Below are positions 34,954 to 43,805 of a stretch of DNA of 64,000 bases, in pieces; within the stretch, counting starts at the first letter, position 1, and every line of letters begins with the position of its first letter. The notes beneath the pieces are model-generated. The model was given only the letters and a program-made list of their open reading frames with translations, was not told the DNA's origin and made no database searches. Location: contig OZ223306.1 in the NCBI GenBank assembly GCA_965140735.1, positions 4,588,001 through 4,652,000 of the forward strand, given 5' to 3'. A program made the translations under genes and the position numbers. The stretch is from Fusibacter_A sp965140735. Lineage in GTDB: Bacteria; Bacillota; Clostridia; Peptostreptococcales; Acidaminobacteraceae.

Positions 34954-37900
34954 TTGGACCAGGGAGCAAGAAGCCGCAATTTATTTAAGAAATGCAGACA
35001 TGCTCGTATCCGCTGCTGCTGGATCAGGTAAAACAGCCGTGCTTGTGGAACGTATCATACAGATCGTGGTACATCAGAGAGTGCCAATTCAGAACATTTT
35101 AGTAGTGACTTATACCAATGCGGCTGCTGGTGAAATGCGTGAACGTATAGAGATGGCGGTTTCAAAGGCAATAGAAATAGAGTCAGATCAAAGTTTAAAG
35201 ACTTTTTTAATAGATCAGCTTAGAGTGCTCAACAGAGCGAGCATCAAGACTTTTCATGCATTTTGCATGGATATTATTCGGAGTCATTTTCAAAAGATTA
35301 ACATTGACCCTAGCTTTAGAATGCTCAACGAGACTGAGCGGACAATTCTTATTGAAGAAGCCGTAGATACAGCGTTTGAAAAAGCGTATGAATTAGGTGA
35401 AGAACCTTTTATATATCTTGTGGAAGCTTATAGTGGAAACCGTGAAGATCAAAAATTGAGAGATATGATTAAGCAAATCTATCGCTTTGTCATGAGTCAA
35501 CCTTATCCGACGAAATGGCTTGAAAATCAAGTGCTCGCTTATGAACAATCAGATCATCCACTGCGCAAAACATGGGAATTGCTTTTGTTAGAGCAAGCTA
35601 GAACCAAAGTAGAAGGTGCTTTTGAACTCATCGAAGAAGGCCTTGAAATTTGTGAACTACCTGGTGGTCCCCTGCCTTATAAAGAGACTTTATTATCAGA
35701 TTATGAACAGTTTAAAAAGATAGATGAAGCCATTGCATCTGAAAATGTGAAACAACTTGAAAACGCTATCCTCAATTTTTCATTCGTTAGACTTAAGAGT
35801 ATTAAAAAAGATGAAAAAGCGCTTATGGATGAATCACTTGTGGAAACGGTTAAAACACAAATTAGGGACAAACTTTTGAAAAAAAGCATTTATGAATCAC
35901 TGGCTTCACCTTTTAAAGAAAAAACAATTGATCGCTATTTTGATGAATTCGAGAGATTGGGCTCAGCACTGGGCTCTTTAAAAGCGCTTGTTGAAGCTTT
36001 TGATGCGACTTTTATGGAGCTTAAAAGTTCAAAAAATGTTTTGGACTTCAACGACTTAGAGCATTATGCGATTAAGGTATTAGAAGATGACATTGTTGCA
36101 GAGACGTATCAAAAGCAATTTCAATATATTTTTGTGGATGAGTATCAAGATGCAAGTAGCATTCAAGAAACCATTTTAACCCGCATTAAAAGTCCTAACA
36201 ACCTTTTCATGGTTGGCGATGTCAAACAGAGTATCTACAAATTTAGATTAGCAGAACCGGCCCTTTTTTTAGAGAAATTTAGAAATTATGATCAGTATGA
36301 TCGGGTTTTAAAACAATATGAAGTTGAAACGGTACATGAGCTCAATGCCAAATTAAAAGGGAAGCAACATATTCGAATTGACCTCAAAAAGAACTTTAGG
36401 ACCAGAACTGAAATTTTAGAGGCAGTTAATGGGCTGTTTTCAAATATGATGTCAGAAAGACTTGGAGAAATCACATATGATGATTCAGCACAGCTTGTAG
36501 GTGGAACGGATTTTGAAGCGATAGAAGGGCCAGCAGTGGCAATCAAGGTAATCACTAAAAAACCATTGACCTCTGGATGGCAAGACGAAGTAGATAATAC
36601 AGAGGATGTAGATGATCTGTCATTGGGGAATTTAAAGACAGATGAAATAGAAGCAAGGACCATTGCTCGGCAGATTAAGGCTATTATCGGCACACCCATT
36701 TATTTTCCGAAGACACAATCATGGAAGCCCTGTACCTATAAGGACATTGTTATTTTAATCAGAAGTTTTAGATCGTGGCAAGAAACTTTTGACAGCGTTT
36801 TTTCGGAAGAAGGCGTCCCTTTCTATGCAGAGAGTAATTCAGGTTATTTTGACACCTTAGAAATCCGATTGATGATTGATTATTTGAAGATTCTAGACAA
36901 TCCTTATCAAGACATAGCGTTGATGGCTGTTTTACGATCGCCCATGTACAGGTTTACTATTGATGAGCTCATTTATATACGTCAACAAGGTATTCCAGAG
37001 ACTTACTTTTATGATCAATTGACGCATATTCTAGTTGAGCCTGAGTGTAAGCATACAAATGAGAGTTTGAAGACAAAAATAGAAGGTTTCATAAATCAGC
37101 TTGAAGAAATTCGAAAATTTGCAACTTATAATCCCATTGATGATGTGATTTTGAAGATATTACAAGATACACAATTTTTTAACTATGTGAGTGTGATGCC
37201 AGGGGGTGTCTCAAGACAGGCGAATCTAAAATTGTTAATTGAACGTGCAACACAATTTAAGCATTCTAAAATCGTAAGTTTGACCCTATTTGTACAATTC
37301 TACGAACAACTTTCAAAAACCAGTGGAGACATGGGGGTTGCAAGCAGTATTGGTGAGGCAGATGATGTGGTGAGACTCATGAGTATTCATAAATCAAAAG
37401 GATTGGAATTTCCTGTAGTAATGGTGGCAGGCCTTGGGCGTAAATTCAATTTGATGGATACACATGGTGATTTGATCATGCATAAACATATTGGTATGGG
37501 ATTATCCTATGTGGATGTGCCTATAAGAGCAAAATCCACTTCATTGGTGCAGTGGCTCTTAAAAGAGCAGTTAAAGATTGAGACGCTTTCTGAAGAGATG
37601 CGTGTACTCTATGTGGCTTTAACCAGACCTGTGGATCGATTATATTTATTCGGTACAGTTGCAGATGCTGAAAAGCGTATGGCGAAGTGGCAAAGAGGTT
37701 GCTCTTACTATAATCTACTCACAGCAGGAGGCTTTATAGATTGGATTCTAAGTGTTGACCCACAAAAATGCGATATTATAGATCCAAGTACTTTGATATC
37801 CATCGAACAAGCAGTAAGCCAAACCAATCAGATGTCAATTGAAAAATGGGTAACGTTAAAAGAGCGTGAGCATATCAAAGATAAAATCGAGTCATCAGAA

Positions 37901-38524
37901 GTATTTGATCGCTTGAGTACACCATTACCAACATTGAATCAGATTTACGAACCTCAAAAAATAGCTGTTTCAGATTTGAAAAAAAAGGAACTTGTATTCA
38001 AGGCACCTACTTTAACGCAAACCCCTCAATTTTTACTTGAAGAGATACCATTGACACCCGCTGAAAAGGGAACTGCCATGCATAAAGTACTTGAGAAAAT
38101 AGATTTTACTAAGGCATATACAGAGGAAAGTCTTTTGAGTTTTGTTAAGCAATTGGTTGAATCTCGGTTTCTAACCGAACAAGAATTCAAAGCTATTGAA
38201 ATCTCTAAAATTAGTCAATTTTTAAGTTCAGAATTGGGTATAAGGATTAAAAATGAACGTCATTTCAAAGAAACACCATTCGTTATGAAGGTAAATGAAC
38301 AACTTATACAAGGGATTATAGATCTTTATTTAGAAACGGATGAAGGTCTTGTCCTTATTGATTATAAAACGGATTTTGTGCGGGAGAACGAGTTGCAAAA
38401 TGTGGCTAATCGGTATAAAATACAACTTAACGCATATGAAATGGCGCTTGAATCAATACTCAATAAACCTGTAGTTGAAAAGATAATTGTGTTTTTAAAT
38501 CACAATATAGCATTTAGTATATAA
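34946..38524 (+). CDS. addA: ATP-dependent helicase/nuclease subunit A (AddA)
   Basis: A 1192-residue UvrD-type helicase with a C-terminal RecB-family nuclease, the motor of AddAB. SF1 motifs in order are AAGSGKTAVLV (residues 24-34), IQNILVVTYTNAAAGEMRER, IFVDEYQDAS, MVGDVKQSIYKFR, DLKKNFRTR, VVRLMSIHKSKGLEF and VLYVALTRP. The nuclease motif LIDYKTDFV is near 1138. Its ATG lies within the end of addB. The cysQ gene follows 16 bases after its stop in the same direction and may be read through. It should degrade one strand of broken DNA ends in the cytoplasm. Confidence 0.97.
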   Translation: MPSWTREQEAAIYLRNADMLVSAAAGSGKTAVLVERIIQIVVHQRVPIQNILVVTYTNAAAGEMRERIEMAVSKAIEIESDQSLKTFLIDQLRVLNRASIKTFHAFCMDIIRSHFQKINIDPSFRMLNETERTILIEEAVDTAFEKAYELGEEPFIYLVEAYSGNREDQKLRDMIKQIYRFVMSQPYPTKWLENQVLAYEQSDHPLRKTWELLLLEQARTKVEGAFELIEEGLEICELPGGPLPYKETLLSDYEQFKKIDEAIASENVKQLENAILNFSFVRLKSIKKDEKALMDESLVETVKTQIRDKLLKKSIYESLASPFKEKTIDRYFDEFERLGSALGSLKALVEAFDATFMELKSSKNVLDFNDLEHYAIKVLEDDIVAETYQKQFQYIFVDEYQDASSIQETILTRIKSPNNLFMVGDVKQSIYKFRLAEPALFLEKFRNYDQYDRVLKQYEVETVHELNAKLKGKQHIRIDLKKNFRTRTEILEAVNGLFSNMMSERLGEITYDDSAQLVGGTDFEAIEGPAVAIKVITKKPLTSGWQDEVDNTEDVDDLSLGNLKTDEIEARTIARQIKAIIGTPIYFPKTQSWKPCTYKDIVILIRSFRSWQETFDSVFSEEGVPFYAESNSGYFDTLEIRLMIDYLKILDNPYQDIALMAVLRSPMYRFTIDELIYIRQQGIPETYFYDQLTHILVEPECKHTNESLKTKIEGFINQLEEIRKFATYNPIDDVILKILQDTQFFNYVSVMPGGVSRQANLKLLIERATQFKHSKIVSLTLFVQFYEQLSKTSGDMGVASSIGEADDVVRLMSIHKSKGLEFPVVMVAGLGRKFNLMDTHGDLIMHKHIGMGLSYVDVPIRAKSTSLVQWLLKEQLKIETLSEEMRVLYVALTRPVDRLYLFGTVADAEKRMAKWQRGCSYYNLLTAGGFIDWILSVDPQKCDIIDPSTLISIEQAVSQTNQMSIEKWVTLKEREHIKDKIESSEVFDRLSTPLPTLNQIYEPQKIAVSDLKKKELVFKAPTLTQTPQFLLEEIPLTPAEKGTAMHKVLEKIDFTKAYTEESLLSFVKQLVESRFLTEQEFKAIEISKISQFLSSELGIRIKNERHFKETPFVMKVNEQLIQGIIDLYLETDEGLVLIDYKTDFVRENELQNVANRYKIQLNAYEMALESILNKPVVEKIIVFLNHNIAFSI

Positions 38525-38540
38525 ATTTTAGGATGGGCTT

Positions 38541-39347
38541 ATGGATTATAAATTGGAATTAGAAGTTGCAATTGAAGCAGCTAAGCGTGCAGGTGAAAAG
38601 ATATTAGAAATTTATCAGAAAGATTTTGAAGTTTGCTATAAAGCAGATGAATCACCAGTGACAGAAGCTGACATTGCTGCAAATACTATTATTGAATCTA
38701 CTCTTAGAGAAAAATTTCCGGAAGATGGATTTTTAACTGAAGAGGCAATTGATGATAATTCTAGATTTACAAAAAAGAGAGTCTGGATTATTGATCCTCT
38801 AGACGGGACTAAGGAATTCATTAAAAAAAATGGTGAATTTGCTGTGAACATTGGCCTTACACAGGGCAATACGATTTTATTAGGCGTTGTTTATGTTCCT
38901 TTTACCAAAACACTTTTTTATGGCGTGCATGGTTGTGGTGCTTATCAGGTGACAGATCAAGAGACAAAGCGCATTCATGTGTCTGACAGAGATACTTCTT
39001 TTAGATTGTTGATCAGTCGTTCACATCCTTCAAAGAGGACCATGAGCCTTTTAGAAGCGTATGATGATCAAATTGAGTCTATTACAAAGATGGGGAGTTC
39101 ACTTAAAGGTTGCCTCATTGCAAATGGCGATTATGATGTGTATTATAATTTTGGACGCTCTATGAAATGGGATACTTGTGCAGTGGAATGTATCGTCAAA
39201 GAAGCAGGGGGGATTTTCAAGCGATTAGATGATCTCGCCATTGACTACATGGAAGCGAATAAAGTCAATCATGGTTTTTATATTATCAATAGAAGTGAAA
39301 ATAAAGTAGATGTAGCACAATTAAAGAAACAAGCATCACATCAATAG
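38541..39347 (+). CDS. cysQ: 3'(2'),5'-bisphosphate nucleotidase, CysQ family
   Basis: A 268-residue enzyme of the inositol-monophosphatase superfamily, expected to turn 3'-phosphoadenosine 5'-phosphate into AMP. Lithium-sensitive phosphatase motifs are present: the glutamate in LTEEAIDDN, DPLDGTKEFIKKNGEFAVNIG, and WDTCAVECIVKEAGG near the C-terminus. The KEF sequence after DGT is typical of CysQ rather than of inositol phosphatases. No sulfate-assimilation genes are nearby. It lies 16 bases after addA and 19 before cobO, in a loose operon. Confidence 0.9.
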   Translation: MDYKLELEVAIEAAKRAGEKILEIYQKDFEVCYKADESPVTEADIAANTIIESTLREKFPEDGFLTEEAIDDNSRFTKKRVWIIDPLDGTKEFIKKNGEFAVNIGLTQGNTILLGVVYVPFTKTLFYGVHGCGAYQVTDQETKRIHVSDRDTSFRLLISRSHPSKRTMSLLEAYDDQIESITKMGSSLKGCLIANGDYDVYYNFGRSMKWDTCAVECIVKEAGGIFKRLDDLAIDYMEANKVNHGFYIINRSENKVDVAQLKKQASHQ

Positions 39348-39366
39348 AAATATATGGAGGTGTACA

Positions 39367-39882
39367 ATGGCAAAAGGATACATTCACATTTATACCGGTG
39401 ATGGTAAAGGGAAAACAACCGCTGCTTTTGGTGTTGCGCTTAGAACGGCACTTATGGGTAAAAAGGTTTTTATTGGTCAATTTATAAAAGGCATGAAGTA
39501 TACAGAGACTAAGATTTCTGAATATTTACCTCAAATCGAAATTGTACAACTGGGTGAAACTTGTTTCATTGAAAAGAGGCCTAAACAGGAAGATATCGAC
39601 ATGGCTGTGGCTGGATTAAAACTCATGAGAGAAAAGTTAATTTCAGGAGAATATGATTTAGTGATATTTGATGAGATTTCAATTGCGCTTTATTATAAAC
39701 TGTTTAGTGAGGCTGATTTAATAGCGATACTCAATGAAAAACCTTATGAAACCGAGATTATATTAACAGGACGTTATTGTTCAGAGCATTTAATTGATCT
39801 TGCAGATTTAGTCACGGAAATGAAGGAAATTAAACATTATTATCAACAAGGAGTCCTTTCTAGGCAAGGGATTGATTGTTAA
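39367..39882 (+). CDS. cobO: Cob(I)yrinic acid a,c-diamide adenosyltransferase (CobO/CobA/BtuR type)
   Basis: A 171-residue ATP:corrinoid adenosyltransferase, which attaches the 5'-deoxyadenosyl group of ATP to cobalt(I) corrinoids. Its P-loop variant YTGDGKGKTTAAFG lies near residue 12, and LVIFDEISIALYYKLFSE carries the Mg-binding acid. The protein is a little shorter than Salmonella CobA, as is usual in Clostridia. It has a GGAGGTG ribosome site. No other cobalamin-synthesis genes are in the window, so it may serve corrinoid salvage. Confidence 0.93.
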   Translation: MAKGYIHIYTGDGKGKTTAAFGVALRTALMGKKVFIGQFIKGMKYTETKISEYLPQIEIVQLGETCFIEKRPKQEDIDMAVAGLKLMREKLISGEYDLVIFDEISIALYYKLFSEADLIAILNEKPYETEIILTGRYCSEHLIDLADLVTEMKEIKHYYQQGVLSRQGIDC

Positions 39883-39927
39883 GGCACATATGATTTACAA
39901 ATAAACTTCATAAGATAAACACATTTA

Positions 39928-39963
39928 TCCCCTATGCTATAGAAAAAAGTATAGGGGTGTTTT
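39928..39963 (+). terminator. Hairpin before the polyferredoxin gene (terminator or ribosome-site hairpin)
   Basis: CCCCTAT and ATAGGGG form a 7-bp stem followed by GTGTTTTT. The right arm carries the only ribosome site of the next gene (AGGGGTG), so it may terminate cobO transcription, regulate translation, or do both. Confidence 0.45.
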
Positions 39964-39964
39964 T

Positions 39965-40789
39965 ATGAAAAAAAGTAAAGTTAGAGTGATGGTACAAGCA
40001 TTTTTCTTTATCTTGATTGCGTTAATTTCGGTCAATCATAATTTAGTTGAATCTGGAGGCGGGATGGCATTGTTCTCAAATGCATCGTTGCATGCAATTT
40101 GTCCTTTTGGAGGTGTTGTGACACTCTACCAACTATTCACACTGGGCACTTTTGTTCAGAAACTGCATAGTTCATCTGTTATTTTAATGGGTATTGTCTT
40201 TTTATTAGCGCTTTTACTCGGACCTGTTTTTTGTGGTTGGATTTGTCCATTTGGGACTTTCCAAGAGTGGATTGGTAAGATCGGTAAGAAAATTTTTAAG
40301 AAAAAATACAACAATATGGTGCCTAAAAAGTTGGATTCAAAATTGAGATATTTCAGGATTATTTTCCTTGTTTGGGTTGTGTTTATGACTGCACGTTCAG
40401 GAACAATCGTATTTTCTAATATTGATCCATATTATGCCCTCTTCAACTTTTGGACTTCAGAAGTGGCTGTTACAGGAATAGTTGCACTAGTTATCATTAT
40501 GGGGTTATCTCTATTTATTGAAAGACCATGGTGCAAATATGCTTGTCCATATGGTGCTGTTTTAGGCTTCTTTAATAAATTCCATTTATTTAAGATTAAA
40601 CGTAATGAAGCGACCTGTATCAGTTGTAATCTATGTACTCATAATTGTCCAATGAATATAGACGTTGCAAAGGCGTCTGAAATTAAGGATTTACAATGTA
40701 TTAGATGTTTTGAATGTACATCGGAGAACAGTTGTCCTGTCCCTGAAACAGTTGTTATTGAAACGCAAACGATTGGAACGAAAAAATAG
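39965..40789 (+). CDS. Membrane polyferredoxin, NapH-like
   Basis: A 274-residue membrane iron-sulfur protein. The membrane part has a leading helix (about 10-28) and three or four more to about residue 190. It contains the cysteine motifs CPFGGVVTLYQ, FCGWICPFGTFQEW and CKYACPYGAVLGF, typical of NapH/NosR/FixG-type proteins. The C-terminal cytoplasmic part has two 4Fe-4S sites, CISCNLCTHNCP and CIRCFECTSENSCP. It should pass electrons between a membrane pool and a soluble or attached redox partner. It is encoded with the membrane-anchored repeat protein eight bases downstream. The electron donor and acceptor are unknown. Confidence 0.88.
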   Translation: MKKSKVRVMVQAFFFILIALISVNHNLVESGGGMALFSNASLHAICPFGGVVTLYQLFTLGTFVQKLHSSSVILMGIVFLLALLLGPVFCGWICPFGTFQEWIGKIGKKIFKKKYNNMVPKKLDSKLRYFRIIFLVWVVFMTARSGTIVFSNIDPYYALFNFWTSEVAVTGIVALVIIMGLSLFIERPWCKYACPYGAVLGFFNKFHLFKIKRNEATCISCNLCTHNCPMNIDVAKASEIKDLQCIRCFECTSENSCPVPETVVIETQTIGTKK

Positions 40790-40797
40790 GAGGTAGA

Positions 40798-41538
40798 ATG
40801 ATGAGAATTAATTTAAAAGTAGTAGGTCTTTTATCTCTAGGCATAATCTTTGGTGGGATCGCCATATTTATGGGATTGGGGATTTGGCAGACAGAATCTA
40901 GTAAAATACCAGCCAAATTTAGCACAGGTATATATGAAGGGTTAGCAAATCCAGCTGATATTAGAGGCTCATACACATTTGATGAAGTGGCGAAAGCATT
41001 TGATGTGCCTGTCGATGTTTTAAAAGAGGCTTTTATGATACCCTCAGATGTAGATGCAGAAAAGATTCAGACAAAGGATTTAGAAGAGATGTACAGCTTT
41101 GAGGATGGCACAGAGATTGGGAATGGATCTGTAAAACTTTTTGTAGCACTTTATAAAGGTTTGCCATATGGTTTAAGTGATGACTATATTTTTGATAAAG
41201 CGGTAGCGTTAATTAAGCAGAATCAATCAGAACTCTCAACTGAAATTGAGGCTTATTTAGCAGAGCATACGGTCTTATCTGAAGGCCAAGAAACAATAAT
41301 AAATGAGGTTGCCCCTGTGACAATAGACACGAGTGAAGCAACCTCATCAGAAGAAAATCTCATAAAGGGCAATACGACTTTTCAGCAAATTTTGGATATG
41401 GGCATTACGGTTGAGGCCGTGGAAGGCATCATAAATGCAGATTTGCCACAGCGCAGTATGACCGTTAAAGATTACTGCATGAATGAAAATTTAGAATTCT
41501 CTGTGATTAAGACAGCATTGCAAGATCTGATTGAGTAA
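40798..41538 (+). CDS. Membrane-anchored protein with two related helical repeats, partner of the polyferredoxin
   Basis: A 246-residue protein with one N-terminal membrane helix (about 8-28) and an outside-facing rest. Two related segments are visible: residues about 55-97, starting IRGSYTFDEVAKAFDVP, and about 188-246, starting IKGNTTFQQILDMGIT. Both continue with a helix pair holding LKEAF or IIN-type leucine patterns, then a KD-L or VKDY turn. A polar linker rich in Thr, Ser and Glu separates them. Such proteins accompany NapH-like ferredoxins in some anaerobes, so it is probably a structural or redox-partner-binding subunit. I recognise no catalytic motif. AGGAGG precedes the ATG. Its stop is only seven bases from that of the convergent neighbour. 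Confidence 0.65.
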   Translation: MMRINLKVVGLLSLGIIFGGIAIFMGLGIWQTESSKIPAKFSTGIYEGLANPADIRGSYTFDEVAKAFDVPVDVLKEAFMIPSDVDAEKIQTKDLEEMYSFEDGTEIGNGSVKLFVALYKGLPYGLSDDYIFDKAVALIKQNQSELSTEIEAYLAEHTVLSEGQETIINEVAPVTIDTSEATSSEENLIKGNTTFQQILDMGITVEAVEGIINADLPQRSMTVKDYCMNENLEFSVIKTALQDLIE

Positions 41539-41545
41539 AGGGAAA

Positions 41546-42778
41546 CTAGTCCATATCTTTGAGACCTGTAAGCCTGCCAATAGGAAAAGCATAAAATTGG
41601 TTGAGCTCTTTAACATAGAGCATCTCATAGACTTCATGCTCATTTTTCTCGATATTGCCAATAATCTTATAACCAAAGATGCGTGCATTATCAGCTACCC
41701 ATTCACCAAGATTTGAAGTATTTTCGCCGACAATGATTTCAATAGCGGCATCTATTTTATAATCTGTAGAAGAAAAAACTTGCGTATTTATGGCATCCCG
41801 ATTTTCGTTGGTATCAATACGAGCAACAATATCAATTGGGAATATGGGATCAGTAGCGTATAGTGCTTGTTGCAAGTCGCCACCGTGACAATCGGATAGG
41901 TCATAGACCACTTTATCAAATTGACCATCATATTGATTCAAATCTCTATAAATATTACCTGAAAGGCCATAAAAGAAGGTGTTAAATTTCAATGTGAGGA
42001 CACGATTTTCAAGTGTAGCGCCGTATTCGGGTGAAATGAGTTTTCGATAAGCAGATTCACAAGTTTCATCTTCCCAATCGAAAACAGCAAAATCGAGGAC
42101 ATTATCACGTGTTATCTTAGCACCACCTATCTTTTCAATATAAGCGGAATAGAGTGTCTCAAGCGTATCAAGAGATTCTTCTGTGTCCGCTTTTCCTTTT
42201 GTCAAAGCAAGAATTGAATCAATTTCTGAATATTTAAGTGCAGTTTCGGTTAAAAATTGATATTCATTTCGATTGACTAAAAGCGTTGCACTCTTAGGAA
42301 GGTAGAGCACTTTAAAATAGAACATGCCAAAAGAGGTGCTAAATAGGATGATTAGAATCAAGTTTATGGGTGTTATACGTCTTTGTATACTCAGTGTCAT
42401 ATGGCGATAAGTGTATTTTTGAACCGTTTTATAGAGTAAATAAATAATGATGAAAATGGCAGGAAATAATATACTTTTGAGCACAAGTTCATTTGTTTTA
42501 ATGAAAACAAGCGCAACCGTCAAAAGTATAAAAAATAATAAAGTTGTAACTGTAAGACCTTTTACACCAAGTGCATCCTTTTGCTTTTGATTATCATCTA
42601 TGTAATGCTTCTTCTTAGTAGGCTTAAAAAGCTCTTCGATAAAAACGACACAGGTTAAAATCAGTGCAATAGGAAAGGCATGTGCGAAGAATAAGTAGCC
42701 ACCTTGAGTTTCAAAAAAAGTAAATACAAAAAGTGAAATTGTTAAGAAAATGATTAAAAAATGTTTTGTGAATGTCAT
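41546..42778 (-). CDS. Polytopic membrane protein with degenerate S41-peptidase-like domain
   Basis: A 410-residue protein. Four membrane helices lie in residues about 5-115 and a fifth near 138-158. The remaining ~250 residues face outside and resemble the core of C-terminal-processing (S41) peptidases: RVLTLKFNTFFYGLSGNIY, then VVYDLSDCHGGDLQQALY like the usual DLRxNxGG strand, then IIVGENTSNLGEWVADNAR where active enzymes have a catalytic serine before a glutamate. Here the serine is out of register and the loop reads NTSNLGE, so activity is doubtful. It is probably a non-catalytic peptide-binding or sensory protein. It is transcribed alone, tail to tail with the repeat protein. Confidence 0.6.
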   Translation of the reverse strand: MTFTKHFLIIFLTISLFVFTFFETQGGYLFFAHAFPIALILTCVVFIEELFKPTKKKHYIDDNQKQKDALGVKGLTVTTLLFFILLTVALVFIKTNELVLKSILFPAIFIIIYLLYKTVQKYTYRHMTLSIQRRITPINLILIILFSTSFGMFYFKVLYLPKSATLLVNRNEYQFLTETALKYSEIDSILALTKGKADTEESLDTLETLYSAYIEKIGGAKITRDNVLDFAVFDWEDETCESAYRKLISPEYGATLENRVLTLKFNTFFYGLSGNIYRDLNQYDGQFDKVVYDLSDCHGGDLQQALYATDPIFPIDIVARIDTNENRDAINTQVFSSTDYKIDAAIEIIVGENTSNLGEWVADNARIFGYKIIGNIEKNEHEVYEMLYVKELNQFYAFPIGRLTGLKDMD

Positions 42779-43001
42779 AAAAACCTCCCATTAGATATTA
42801 TAAACAAATTAGAGATAAAAGGCGAAATATTTAATAAATTTAATGTGTTTGTCCTTAAAGTTTATCCATTTTTAATATTTTATGTATCAAAATCTAAACA
42901 AGGATTAAAATTCATGTTTCTTTATTTTACTTTTCACGATAAAATAGAGATAAGAGAAAAAGAGCTTAGAAATTGTGGGTAGAAATTTTGGAGGGGATAA
43001 T

Positions 43002-43661
43002 ATGAAGTATCATGTGATCGATAAGGCACATCAAAAAACGACAAATTGGTCAGGAGGCAGTGCAACCGAAATTTTTATTTATCCAGAGAATGCCAGTTAT
43101 GCAGAAAGACAATTTTCGTGGCGTGTGAGCAGTGCAACTGTTGAAAAAGAAGCATCAGATTTTACACCCCTCTATGGGATAAAGCGTTGGATTCTTCCAT
43201 TTGATGCACCGCTTTTATTAAAACATAAAAATCAACAAAAGCCGTTATACGAAATTTTAATAAAGCCTTATGAAGCTCACTGTTTTAAGGGGGATTGGGA
43301 TACAAAGAGTATTGGTGTAACACGTGATTTTAATCTTATGTTGAGAGAAGGTAGCTATGGCATCTTAAAGCACTTTAAGCTTGCGAAAGATACTGAAGTT
43401 GATATTGAATCCATTTTCCCAGAAATATTTGACAATAGATTGGTCCTCATTGATAAACGATTTACACTAGGCGTATATTGTATTGAAGATGCGTATAGTG
43501 TGCATATGAGAGATGCTGATATCTCAGTGAATGTGAACGACCTTTTACTGGTTCATAACGACACTAAAATGATCAGTGAATACAAAGAGCTCGGTATCAA
43601 CCAGATGAAAGTGGATTATTTGAACTTGGTTATTTTCTTTGTTGCATATGATGCAGAATAG
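43002..43661 (+). CDS. HutD/Ves-family protein
   Basis: A 219-residue cupin-like protein of the HutD/Ves family. Signatures are the N-terminal KTTNWSGGSATEIFIYP, FSWRVSSATVEKEASDFTPL, GIKRWILPFDAPLLL and GVTRDFNLMLREG. HutD is linked to histidine utilisation and Ves to cold-responsive functions, but the biochemical role is not settled, and no hut gene is in the window. The frame is open 27 bases further upstream; GGAGGGG at 42990-42996 with the ATG at 43002 fixes the start. It is monocistronic, with a strong terminator. Confidence 0.82.
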   Translation: MKYHVIDKAHQKTTNWSGGSATEIFIYPENASYAERQFSWRVSSATVEKEASDFTPLYGIKRWILPFDAPLLLKHKNQQKPLYEILIKPYEAHCFKGDWDTKSIGVTRDFNLMLREGSYGILKHFKLAKDTEVDIESIFPEIFDNRLVLIDKRFTLGVYCIEDAYSVHMRDADISVNVNDLLLVHNDTKMISEYKELGINQMKVDYLNLVIFFVAYDAE

Positions 43662-43699
43662 TTGGTAGGGGAATGACTAATCAAAAATAAAGAGATAAT

Positions 43700-43753
43700 A
43701 AAAGATCGACTTCGTGAAAGGACTTAATGTCCATTTTGAGGTCGATCTTTTTT
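43700..43753. terminator. Bidirectional intrinsic terminator
   Basis: AAAAGATCGAC and GTCGATCTTTT form an 11-bp outer stem around an inner GGAC/GTCC hairpin. It lies between the convergent HutD-like and histidine kinase genes. Confidence 0.8.
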
Positions 43754-43805
43754 GAATTGATTTATTCATTTTTGATAAGATTACATTTTAAAACAAGTGA
43801 TGCTT

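Noticed and set aside
42761..42982. 73-codon ORF on the plus strand
   Set aside because: It starts inside the minus-strand membrane protein gene, lacks a ribosome site, has odd composition and occupies the promoter region of the HutD-like gene.
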